Part shown: one piece after another, positions 7,084-14,618 of the stretch | How the letters are laid out: each line of letters starts with the position of its first letter | Numbering within the stretch: position 1 is the stretch's first letter | The notes under the pieces: model-generated | Database searches by the model: none | What the model saw: the letters and a program-made list of their open reading frames with translations, nothing else | What the model was told of the DNA's origin: nothing | Assembly (NCBI GenBank): GCA_937903155.1 | Contig: CALCZU010000064.1 | Location: 1-16,512 of the forward strand | Source of the DNA: an uncultured Bdellovibrionales bacterium | GTDB taxonomy: Bacteria > Bdellovibrionota > FAC87 > UBA2466 | Direction of reading: 5' to 3' | DNA length: 16,512 bases | Program-made: the position numbers and the translations under genes

Positions 7084-10000
7084 ATGTTAGACATTCGACG
7101 AGTTGCGCAATTAAAAGCAGCGCTTAAAGATCGTATTTTAGTGATTGATGGAGCCATGGGAACCGCGCTCCAAGCCAAAAATCTTACCGCAGAAGATTTC
7201 GGAGGCGAAACCCTCGAAGGTTGCAATGAGAATCTCATTCTCACTCGCCCTGACGTCATTCAAAGTATTCACGAGAGTTATCTCGCCTCAGGATGTGACA
7301 TCGTAGAAACGAATACCTTCGGAGCGACTCCCCTCGTTTTAGACGAATACCAGCTCGGTTCGAAAGCTCACGAGATCAATGTGAAAGGCGCCCAACTTGC
7401 GCGAGCGGCCTGTGACAAATTTTCGAGCGATCGTTTGCGATTTGTCGCCGGGAGCATTGGACCGACGACTAAGGCGATTAGTGTCACGGGCGGCGCGACG
7501 TTTGAAGAGCTCATTGAAAATTTTTATCTTCAGAGTAAAGGCCTCATTGAGGGCGGTGCCGATTTCCTACTTTTGGAAACCTGTCAGGACACGCGAAACA
7601 TTAAAGCCGGCCTGATTGGGATTGATAGACTCTCGAGCGAAATCGGCATCGAAATTCCCGTTGCGATTTCAGTGACGATCGAACCCATGGGAACGATGCT
7701 CGCCGGACAAAGTATTGAAGCCTTGCTCGCCAGTGTGGCACACCGAGATATTCTTTATTTAGGTTTAAACTGCGCGACCGGCCCTGAGTTTATGACCGAT
7801 CATATCCGATCGCTGAATGATCTTTCGCCCTTCCCAGTTTCATGCGTTCCCAATGCCGGGCTTCCAGATGAAAATGGTTGCTATCTCGAATCACCTGAAA
7901 TGGTCTCGCATGTGCTCGAGAGATTCCTCGAAAAAAAATGGGTGAATGTGATCGGCGGATGTTGCGGAACCACTCACCATCATATTGCAGCCCTCTCGCA
8001 GCTTGCAAAAAAACACCCGCCACATTTGCCGCATCCCCCTAAAGTTTCGTATGTCTCGGGCGTCGATTACTTAGAGATCACAGAAGAACTAAGACCGGTG
8101 ATCGTGGGAGAGCGAACGAACGTTATTGGAAGTAAGAAATTTAAAAAACTGATTTGTGACGAAAAATTCGATGAAGCATCGGAAATCGCAAAAGCTCAAG
8201 TGAAGTCCGGCGCCCACATTATTGATATCTGTCTTGCAAATCCCGATCGCAATGAGTTTGACGACGTCCAGAAGTTCTTAGAGATCACCTGCAAAAAAAT
8301 CCGCGTTCCTTTGATGATTGACTCCACCGATGAAAAAGTCATCGCAATGGCGCTAACTTACTGCCAGGGAAAAGCGTTGATTAATTCAATCAATCTTGAA
8401 GACGGAGAAGAACGTTACGATTTAGTTTTGCCTCTCGTCAAAAAATTTGGTGCAGCCATTGTTGTCGGAACCATCGACGATGACCCTCAGCAAGGGATGG
8501 GCGTTAACAGGCAACGAAAACTCGAAATTGCCGAACGCTCCTACAAAATCCTCACTGAAAAATGGAAAATTCCCGCCGAAGATATTTATTGGGATGTTCT
8601 CGTTTTTCCGTGCGCAACCGGCGACGCGCAGTACGTCGGCTCAGCGATTGAAACTATCGAAGGGATTCGACTCGTCAAAAATCGATTTCCGGGAACGAAA
8701 ACGATTTTAGGGGTTTCGAATGTCAGTTTCGGGTTACCTAACGCCGGCCGAGAAGTTTTAAATTCCGTTTTTCTCTACCACTGCGTTCAAGCAGGTTTGG
8801 ATCTCGCCATTGTGAATGCCGAGAAACTCGAGCGTTATGCGAGTCTTCCGGAAATCGAACGCAAGCTTTCTGAAGATTTGCTGCACAACCGTGGAGCCGA
8901 TCCGATTGCCGCATTTGCCGCGCATTTTCGAACGAAAAAAGTCGTTACGAAAGAAATCAAGAATGCTCTACCGCTCTTCGAGCGCATCCCCAACTACATT
9001 ATTGAAGGCACTAAAGACGGTTTGAAAGAAGATCTCGACGAAGCGTTAAAAACGTTGAAGCCCCTTGAAGTCATCAATGGTCCTTTGATGAAGGGAATGG
9101 ACGAAGTCGGAAGACTTTTTAATAAAAATCAACTCATCGTTGCCGAAGTTTTGCAATCTGCCGAAGCCATGAAGTACGCGGTCTCTCACTTAGAGCCCTA
9201 TATGGAAAAATCGGATTCGAGTTCCCGAGGAAAAGTGATCTTAGCCACCGTGAAAGGCGATGTTCACGACATCGGAAAAAATCTCGTTGAGATTATTTTT
9301 ATGAATAACGGTTTTCAGGTCATCAATCTCGGGATCAAAATCCCACCTGAGCAACTCATTCAGGCCGTCAAAGAGCACAAACCTGACCTCATTGGCCTCT
9401 CAGGACTGCTTGTGAAATCGGCACAACAAATGGTGATCACAGCGGATGATCTTTCAAAAGCCGGCTCTGTCCCGCCCATGCTTGTCGGAGGTGCCGCGCT
9501 TTCTGAGAATTTCGTCAGCAAAAATATTGCCCCGGCTTATCAGGGAACGGTTGCTTACGCGAATGATGCCATGAGCGGACTCGAACTTGCGAAGAAAATC
9601 GTCGATAAAGACGCACTTGAAGTTTTAAAAACAGAGCTCGCTCGAAAGAGGGCTCTGCTCGCCAAAGCTCCCGAAAAGGCAAAAATTACAACTCCCGTTT
9701 CGACAACCCGTTCTTCCACCATCGAAATTCTTTCTAAGCTTCCGAAGCCGCCTGATTTTCAACGCCACCTTTTAAAGAATACTCCTATCGAGCAGATCTG
9801 GAATTACATCAATCCGATGATGCTTTATGGGCGACACTTAGGAATCAAAGGTCATATTGCGCGCAAGCTCAATACACCCTCCCCTCAGATTTTAAGAGAA
9901 ATTGAAGCCGAAGATAAAAAGGCCTTTCAAATTCTGCAGTCCGTAGAGGCAGTAAAAGAGGAATTTAAGGGCACGGAAGTTTTACGACCGCACGCGGTCT

Positions 10001-10590
10001 TTCAATTTTTCCATGCAGGAAGTTTTGGAAATTCTGTTTTTGTGACCAATGACGAGAAACTTCTCACGATAGAATTTCCACGGCAGCGAAAGCCCGATGG
10101 TCTTTCACTCAGTGACTACGTCGCTCCGGTTTCGAATGCTTCTCCCAAACGAGAAGAGTTAAAAGACACCTTAAGCGGATTTGTCGTAACCGTTGGAAAA
10201 GGCGTTCGAGAGCTTTCTGAGCAATTTAAGAACAAAGGTGACTATTTAAAATCGCACATCTTGCAAGCCCTTGCGATGGAATCGGCCGAGGCCTACGCCG
10301 AGTTTCTACACTCGCAAATTCGAAAGATGTGGGGACATGAAGATCCTCTCGAAATCACCAATCTCGAACGCTTTCAGGCAAAGTATCATGGCAAACGTTA
10401 TTCATTTGGTTATCCGGCCTGTCCAAGACTCGATGATCAAAAAATTCTCTGGGATTTACTCAATCCTACTGAAATCGGCGTCGAGCTGACCGACGGGTTT
10501 ATGATGGATCCCGAAGCCAGTGTCTCTGCAATTGTTTTTCATCATCCAGGAAGTAGCTACTTCAGCGTGGGAGTCGAAGAAAACGCATGA
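7084..10590 (+). CDS. metH: Cobalamin-dependent methionine synthase
   Basis: 1168 residues (E. coli MetH is 1227) with all four modules. The homocysteine/zinc barrel (about 1-310) has IDGAMGT near the N-terminus and zinc ligands C230, C293 and C294 (GGCCGTT). The pterin-binding barrel starts at VGERTNVIGSKKF (341-353). The helical cap is at about 620-705. The B12-binding Rossmann module carries D726-x-H728-x-x-G731, where H728 is the lower cobalt ligand. The C-terminal reactivation domain has the AdoMet motif R1105-x3-GYPACP. It transfers methyl from 5-methyltetrahydrofolate to homocysteine through methylcobalamin, in the cytoplasm. The reactivation domain implies reductive repair by a flavodoxin-type partner. 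An AGAGGG touches the ATG, too close for normal use. The stop overlaps the MetE-like gene as ATGA. Confidence 0.98.
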   Translation: MLDIRRVAQLKAALKDRILVIDGAMGTALQAKNLTAEDFGGETLEGCNENLILTRPDVIQSIHESYLASGCDIVETNTFGATPLVLDEYQLGSKAHEINVKGAQLARAACDKFSSDRLRFVAGSIGPTTKAISVTGGATFEELIENFYLQSKGLIEGGADFLLLETCQDTRNIKAGLIGIDRLSSEIGIEIPVAISVTIEPMGTMLAGQSIEALLASVAHRDILYLGLNCATGPEFMTDHIRSLNDLSPFPVSCVPNAGLPDENGCYLESPEMVSHVLERFLEKKWVNVIGGCCGTTHHHIAALSQLAKKHPPHLPHPPKVSYVSGVDYLEITEELRPVIVGERTNVIGSKKFKKLICDEKFDEASEIAKAQVKSGAHIIDICLANPDRNEFDDVQKFLEITCKKIRVPLMIDSTDEKVIAMALTYCQGKALINSINLEDGEERYDLVLPLVKKFGAAIVVGTIDDDPQQGMGVNRQRKLEIAERSYKILTEKWKIPAEDIYWDVLVFPCATGDAQYVGSAIETIEGIRLVKNRFPGTKTILGVSNVSFGLPNAGREVLNSVFLYHCVQAGLDLAIVNAEKLERYASLPEIERKLSEDLLHNRGADPIAAFAAHFRTKKVVTKEIKNALPLFERIPNYIIEGTKDGLKEDLDEALKTLKPLEVINGPLMKGMDEVGRLFNKNQLIVAEVLQSAEAMKYAVSHLEPYMEKSDSSSRGKVILATVKGDVHDIGKNLVEIIFMNNGFQVINLGIKIPPEQLIQAVKEHKPDLIGLSGLLVKSAQQMVITADDLSKAGSVPPMLVGGAALSENFVSKNIAPAYQGTVAYANDAMSGLELAKKIVDKDALEVLKTELARKRALLAKAPEKAKITTPVSTTRSSTIEILSKLPKPPDFQRHLLKNTPIEQIWNYINPMMLYGRHLGIKGHIARKLNTPSPQILREIEAEDKKAFQILQSVEAVKEEFKGTEVLRPHAVFQFFHAGSFGNSVFVTNDEKLLTIEFPRQRKPDGLSLSDYVAPVSNASPKREELKDTLSGFVVTVGKGVRELSEQFKNKGDYLKSHILQALAMESAEAYAEFLHSQIRKMWGHEDPLEITNLERFQAKYHGKRYSFGYPACPRLDDQKILWDLLNPTEIGVELTDGFMMDPEASVSAIVFHHPGSSYFSVGVEENA

Positions 10591-11630
10591 GTGATCAAAC
10601 AAAATTACTAACGACCGGAATTGGCAGTCTACCGCATCACAATATCGATTCGGCACTCGCTTATTCACTGAAATTTGACATCCCTTTTCTTCCCCAAATT
10701 CCCATTCGAAATCCGTGGGAGTATATGGTCGCAAGCGCGCTCGAAGGTTTACCCGGACTGATGGTTGAAAAAGAAGGTTTAGCGTTTTTAAACGTCGAAG
10801 TTTGGGAAGGCCGTTCAAAAAGTTTTAACGATAGACTTTCCTACGCATTTTCGCACTCGGCGGATCCCAATGCCTTTGAGTCGTTTGAGCCCTCGAGCGC
10901 AACGTCTAGTAGCTGGCAGCCTTTTTTATGGGAGCTCCAAGAGCAAAAAAAGACGACCGCCAAAATCCAGCTGTGCGGACCGCTAACGGCCCAGTGGGCG
11001 TTAAGACTTTCGGACGGAAAAACTGTCGATCATTATCCGGACTTAGGCGCTCAGATTTTTAAAATCGTTTTAGCGAGAGCCATCGCGATGGGAAGGCGAC
11101 TTCTCCAACAAAAAATTAAACCCATTCTTTTTTTGGACGAACCCGGACTGTACGGGCTCTCTCCTGAAAATCCAAAACATGCGATTTCAGTCAGTGAACT
11201 TTCGATTGTGATTTCTGCTTTGAAAAAAGAAGGCATCACCGTAGGACTCCACTGTTGTAGCAATTCCGATTGGGCAAAGATCTTGCCACTCGGAATGGAT
11301 TATCTCTCGATCGACACACATCTAAGTCTCGAGTCGTTGATGAAGGCAGGCCCCGCTTTAAAAACCTATCTCAATTCGGGCGGAAAACTTTCTCTCGGAG
11401 TTGTGCCGACGGATATCGCATCTGAACAACAGGAAACACCGAAGGATCTGACAACGGGCCTGATTAAAGCTTTAGGGCAAAGCCCCGATCCTTCCCTAAA
11501 AAATCAGATTTTAGCGAGTTCCTTGCTCACCCCTGCGTGCGGAATGGCGCTCCTAACTCCTGAGATGACCGAAGAAATTCTGTCGAATTTACTCAATTTA
11601 AAGAGAAATATTTTAATGCAGAGCACTTAG
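10587..11630 (+). CDS. Short MetE-like protein (C-terminal barrel only, 'core MetE' type)
   Basis: 347 residues, under half of classical MetE (about 750), corresponding to the catalytic C-terminal barrel without the N-terminal duplicate. Near the start is GIGSLPH, then LCGPLTAQWALR, DEPGL, and the zinc-site pattern H222-C-C224 (GLHCC) with a distal C318 (TPACG). H222, C224 and C318 match E. coli MetE H641, C643 and C726. The position of E665 appears to be D243 (YLSID). Family members move a methyl group to a thiol such as homocysteine; short forms are proposed to take methyl from corrinoid proteins rather than folate. Overlap with metH by ATGA indicates coupled expression and a shared role in methionine or methyl metabolism. 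UroD/MtaA-type methyltransferases are the alternative relatives. Confidence 0.85.
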   Translation: MSDQTKLLTTGIGSLPHHNIDSALAYSLKFDIPFLPQIPIRNPWEYMVASALEGLPGLMVEKEGLAFLNVEVWEGRSKSFNDRLSYAFSHSADPNAFESFEPSSATSSSWQPFLWELQEQKKTTAKIQLCGPLTAQWALRLSDGKTVDHYPDLGAQIFKIVLARAIAMGRRLLQQKIKPILFLDEPGLYGLSPENPKHAISVSELSIVISALKKEGITVGLHCCSNSDWAKILPLGMDYLSIDTHLSLESLMKAGPALKTYLNSGGKLSLGVVPTDIASEQQETPKDLTTGLIKALGQSPDPSLKNQILASSLLTPACGMALLTPEMTEEILSNLLNLKRNILMQST

Positions 11631-11758
11631 ATATCGGTCACTTAAAAGACTATGTCGAAAGCCTCGCTGCCTCTCCACAATTCCTCCATCAGTTAAACTT
11701 GACGCTGTCCGATAAGTTTTTTGGATGCACTGTGTTTATTGCACCATTACGAATTTAA
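11564..11758 (+). other. Open frame without start codon across the metE-like 3' end and spacer
   Basis: A frame different from the MetE-like gene stays open for 64 codons, from after a TGA at 11561 to a TAA at 11756. It covers the whole spacer downstream of the MetE-like stop. Its translation looks protein-like (GHLKDYVESLAASPQFLHQL, later FFGCTVFIAPLRI) but the first in-frame start is a late TTG. It may be a remnant of a decayed gene, a frameshifted extension, or chance. Confidence 0.25.
11699..11726 (+). promoter_or_regulatory. Candidate promoter of the lipoprotein/FliF-FliG-like/barrel operon
   Basis: TTGACG (11699-11704) is a five-of-six -35 match. Sixteen bases further, TTGGAT (11721-11726) is a poor -10. 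Together they would give a leader of about 38 bases before the ATG at 11771, whose ribosome-binding site CGGAG lies at 11761-11765. It is weak evidence, but this is the only promoter-like pair in the spacer. Confidence 0.3.
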
Positions 11759-11770
11759 ATCGGAGTCTCT

Positions 11771-12430
11771 ATGTTTGAGTCTTTTAAAATAAAATCCCTG
11801 AAGTTAACGATGATGAGAGCGGGCGTGTTAGCAGCGATTGTTGCGGGTTGCACTTCTCTTTCGGATTCAACCTCTCGCTTAGAATTGACTCACGACGCTT
11901 TAGTGACCATCGGCAATGAACCCGCCGCAGAAAAAAAGAAAGGCGAGATGATTAATCTAAACGGAAGCACTCCGGTGCTCATCGAATCCGTAGGAAAGAT
12001 TAGCGTCTTAGCACTGCCTTCGACAAACTATGCGACGCATACCAAAATCAATTTAAGAAATACAGACCGAGCCTACACTCAAGGAAGCCAAGCCCGGTTT
12101 GAAACAGAACTTTCAGAAGTCATCTCACAGTTAAACGAAGTGCAAGTCCTTCTCTCCGCAAATCGTGGAAAAGAAGCTCTCACCGTCGTTCAGCTTTTAC
12201 AGCAAAAGTATCCCAAAATTGATCACTTACGAGTGGTTGAAGCCAGTTGCTTAATCGTCATGGGCAAAAGACACAGGGCTATCCAGCTCTTAAGCGACTT
12301 AAAAACGGAGTACCCACACGACATGGGAATTCTCAGTTTTTATCAAAGCTTAGTGCAATCGTCGGGAAGTAACCGAGGAATTGCCGAGGAAGCCCAACCT
12401 CACGGGAAACAAGAAGAGGAGAAAAAGTGA
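11771..12430 (+). CDS. TPR-type lipoprotein, first gene of the FliF-FliG-like operon
   Basis: 219 residues. The N-terminal signal has a canonical lipobox VAGC, with acylated Cys27. The basic N-region is long (13 residues before MMRAG), but the GGAG at 11762-11765 supports the start at 11771. After the lipidation site comes a beta-rich segment (about 58-97, including GSTPVLIESVGKISVLALP) recalling PEGA-like domains. It is followed by helical TPR-like repeats (about 112-195) and a charged tail ending EEEKK. It is probably tethered to a membrane on the periplasmic side as an assembly or scaffold protein; residue +2 is Thr, with no inner-membrane retention signal. Its stop overlaps the next start as GTGA, so it is probably made together with the FliF-FliG-like protein. 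Confidence 0.88.
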   Translation: MFESFKIKSLKLTMMRAGVLAAIVAGCTSLSDSTSRLELTHDALVTIGNEPAAEKKKGEMINLNGSTPVLIESVGKISVLALPSTNYATHTKINLRNTDRAYTQGSQARFETELSEVISQLNEVQVLLSANRGKEALTVVQLLQQKYPKIDHLRVVEASCLIVMGKRHRAIQLLSDLKTEYPHDMGILSFYQSLVQSSGSNRGIAEEAQPHGKQEEEKK

Positions 12431-13905
12431 AAAACTTTTATTTTATCATTCTATTTTTAAGCTCGAGCTTAGTCTTCGGATTAAGTTATGAAGATCAGAT
12501 TTCCATCCAAGCCACATTAGAAAACAGGCTTCGACCGATTGTGCATCACTTCGACAAAGATGCCATCGTGATGGTGAAATTTAAACTCAAAAACAAATAT
12601 CAAGCGCTTCCTGAAACACCTTATGTCCTTAACGAACTGGCAGAACAAAACGACAACCAAGAAAAAGTCATTGATCGCATCGACATTACTCTCTTAACGA
12701 ATAAAGCCGAGCTTCCAAAGTCTTTTACAAAAGTCTTGATCGAAGCCGCTTCCGGTGTCGCTCCTCGCATTTCGATTCGTACTCAGGGGCTACCTGAAGT
12801 CAGTATCGCTCAAGCAGAAGAGATGAAACCGAAAGAAGAAGCAAAGCCTTCATTGCTCGCAACCATTGGCAACGAGATGAATAGCATTCGCTGGGTCTCT
12901 TCGACGCTTCTTCTCTTTCTCTTCGTTTTTGCAGGCGGAAGTTTAGCGGTGATTAACTTCATGAAAAATAGTGCCGCAAGCCTTTCGAATAACTTAGAGC
13001 GCGTCGCAAACGCGATTGAAGTTCAAACGGCAGTCCCTGCAGCGACTCCGGCAACTGCTATCGTGAATGAAACCGATTTAGGTTTTAAAGAAATGTTTGC
13101 TTCCCTTCCGAAATCTGGCCTAGGCGCATTGCTGACCGATTGTTACTGGGGAGAGCACGATGCCTACGCGGCTTTCATCTGGCGCCGATGCTCGATGGAA
13201 AGACGGCGCGAACTTTGTTCGGAATTTAACTTTTTGACCGAGTATTCTTCGTATCTGGCAGAAGTGACCGAAGCAAATCTCAATGCGGAACAAGAGACGT
13301 ATTACTTAAACCCGCTCTCGATTGCTCACTTAAGCAATACAACGCTCACTCAGCTTGTTTCGAAAACGCCTGGACTTCTTTTCAAATTGTCTTTGATTCG
13401 AAGAACTTCACTTCTCGTCAATGCGCAAGACAAAGTGGAACTCACCCGCTCAGCACTCGCTCAGCCTCTGGTCTCACTTCCAGACTTCTCAAAGATTTTG
13501 CCTTCGGCGAAACGTGCCCTTCCTCGTAAGCTCAAGATGCCTTTTAAAGGCGTCAATGAAGAACGAGAAGTTTTAGCATTAGCTAATCTTTCGACAGAAC
13601 TGATGGAAAGTAGCCCAACTTTAGGATGGTTGTTCAGACTTCCTGACTATAAAGTCGGTGCACTCCTTCAAACTTACTCGGCGAAGGAACTGGCAACCGC
13701 CTGGACAGGACCCGAAGAAGTTTTGGAAAAGCTCATGGGCTTTTTACCCAGACCTAAGCAAGAGCTTCTCCGCGCTTATCTTTTAAGAATCACCCCGAGC
13801 CGCACTTCGCCTGTGTTTTTGGCCATCCAACGCCAAGTGATGGTGGCTCTTTCTGAAAAAATACCGACGGAAGGAGGAGTTTTTGATGAAAGCAAAGTGG
13901 CTTAA
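12427..13905 (+). CDS. FliF-FliG-like fusion membrane protein
   Basis: 492 residues, GTG start with GAGGAG six bases upstream. Order: signal peptide or first helix (1-18); periplasmic part (19-155) resembling the end of the FliF periplasmic region, with a LENRLRPIV segment and a strand-helix unit RIDITLLTNKAELP...ISIRTQGLPEV like FliF 'ERLSVAVVV...'; one transmembrane helix (156-178); a linker rich in Ala/Thr/Pro; then a helical cytoplasmic part (218-492). The last ~80 residues align almost without gaps with FliG C-terminal domain: LFRLPDYKVGALLQ, then ELATAWTGPEEVLEKL, the TPSRTS turn (FliG GPVRLS) and a final EGGV (FliG TGEM). FliF and FliG normally build the flagellar MS-ring and rotor. 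Here they seem joined in one chain, outside a flagellar gene cluster. The FliG middle EHPQ motif is not visible. Homology is inferred by eye; function is unknown. Confidence 0.75.
   Translation: MKNFYFIILFLSSSLVFGLSYEDQISIQATLENRLRPIVHHFDKDAIVMVKFKLKNKYQALPETPYVLNELAEQNDNQEKVIDRIDITLLTNKAELPKSFTKVLIEAASGVAPRISIRTQGLPEVSIAQAEEMKPKEEAKPSLLATIGNEMNSIRWVSSTLLLFLFVFAGGSLAVINFMKNSAASLSNNLERVANAIEVQTAVPAATPATAIVNETDLGFKEMFASLPKSGLGALLTDCYWGEHDAYAAFIWRRCSMERRRELCSEFNFLTEYSSYLAEVTEANLNAEQETYYLNPLSIAHLSNTTLTQLVSKTPGLLFKLSLIRRTSLLVNAQDKVELTRSALAQPLVSLPDFSKILPSAKRALPRKLKMPFKGVNEEREVLALANLSTELMESSPTLGWLFRLPDYKVGALLQTYSAKELATAWTGPEEVLEKLMGFLPRPKQELLRAYLLRITPSRTSPVFLAIQRQVMVALSEKIPTEGGVFDESKVA
13871..13879 (+). 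promoter_or_regulatory. Strong ribosome-binding site fixing the barrel-protein start
   Basis: AAGGAGGAG lies six bases before the ATG at 13886, inside the end of the preceding gene. It selects ATG 13886 over the TTG one codon earlier. Confidence 0.8.
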
Positions 13906-14515
13906 TTTACTTCTCCTCGCTTGCTTCGCGCTGCCGGTGGCCGAACTCCGTGCCGAGTCAGAAACAAAAGCTATCAATAGTGACGATAGCGAGAATTTAC
14001 AGCACCGCGTGGAACAAAAACGCTTTCGATTTCTTTTAGGATTCGAAGTGGGTCAGATCAAAAAAGACGCTGACCGTACGATTGCCTATGGCGGTCAGGG
14101 AATGTTTCTCATCAGCCTTTCGCGCCGTTTTCAAGTCGGTTTTGGAATGCGACAGACTTTCAATAGCCGCGCTGTTTCGGTTGTGTACTCTACTTTAGAT
14201 ATGCGCCTTGACTATGCATTGACCGGATCGCTGCTTCTTGAAAAGAGCAGCAGCAGCATCGCAGGCAAAGAGGTTTTGGCGAGTTCCATCAATAATAATG
14301 GTGGACTCAGAGCGTATGCCGCATTGTCTCAGTATTTTTTAAAACTGAACGCCGTTGAAAGTCAGAATTCCTCGGTAGGTCTCGGTGTTTATTATGATTT
14401 TCCGTCCGAGAGTACGATTAATTATTACTTAGGAGCCCGCGTCGATAGAATCAACTTAGGCTCATCGCCTGTCTACCCCGCACAACTTTATTTTGGATTA
14501 TCTTTCTGGCTCTAA
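13886..14515 (+). CDS. Predicted outer-membrane beta-barrel protein
   Basis: 209 residues. A signal peptide (MKAK, then LNLLLLACFALPVAELRA) probably cleaves near residue 23. An LLAC at 10-13 leaves open that it is a lipoprotein. The mature part alternates polar and hydrophobic residues in strands separated by short Gly/Asn turns (GFEVGQIKKD, FQVGFGMRQTF, STINYYLGARVDRINL). It ends LYFGLSFWL with aromatic residues typical of barrel termini, consistent with about eight strands. The start lies 20 bases inside the FliF-FliG-like gene. As the third gene of the set it is a natural outer-membrane partner for the lipoprotein and the inner-membrane FliF-FliG-like protein. No specific family recognised. 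Confidence 0.8.
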   Translation: MKAKWLNLLLLACFALPVAELRAESETKAINSDDSENLQHRVEQKRFRFLLGFEVGQIKKDADRTIAYGGQGMFLISLSRRFQVGFGMRQTFNSRAVSVVYSTLDMRLDYALTGSLLLEKSSSSIAGKEVLASSINNNGGLRAYAALSQYFLKLNAVESQNSSVGLGVYYDFPSESTINYYLGARVDRINLGSSPVYPAQLYFGLSFWL

Positions 14516-14618
14516 CTCGTTTATAACGCGTCCCTGTGTTTTTCTATTTTCTTTTCTTTAAGGCCTCATTTTGAGGGGTGAATCGACCGAAAAGTTGGTA
14601 TCCTGGATAAACACCCCT

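Noticed and set aside
14571..14618. Sixteen-residue N-terminal extension of the phosphoesterase from TTG 14571
   Set aside because: The start overlaps a small hairpin and the added residues show no domain; ATG 14619 is simpler. Not excluded, since AAGG precedes the TTG.
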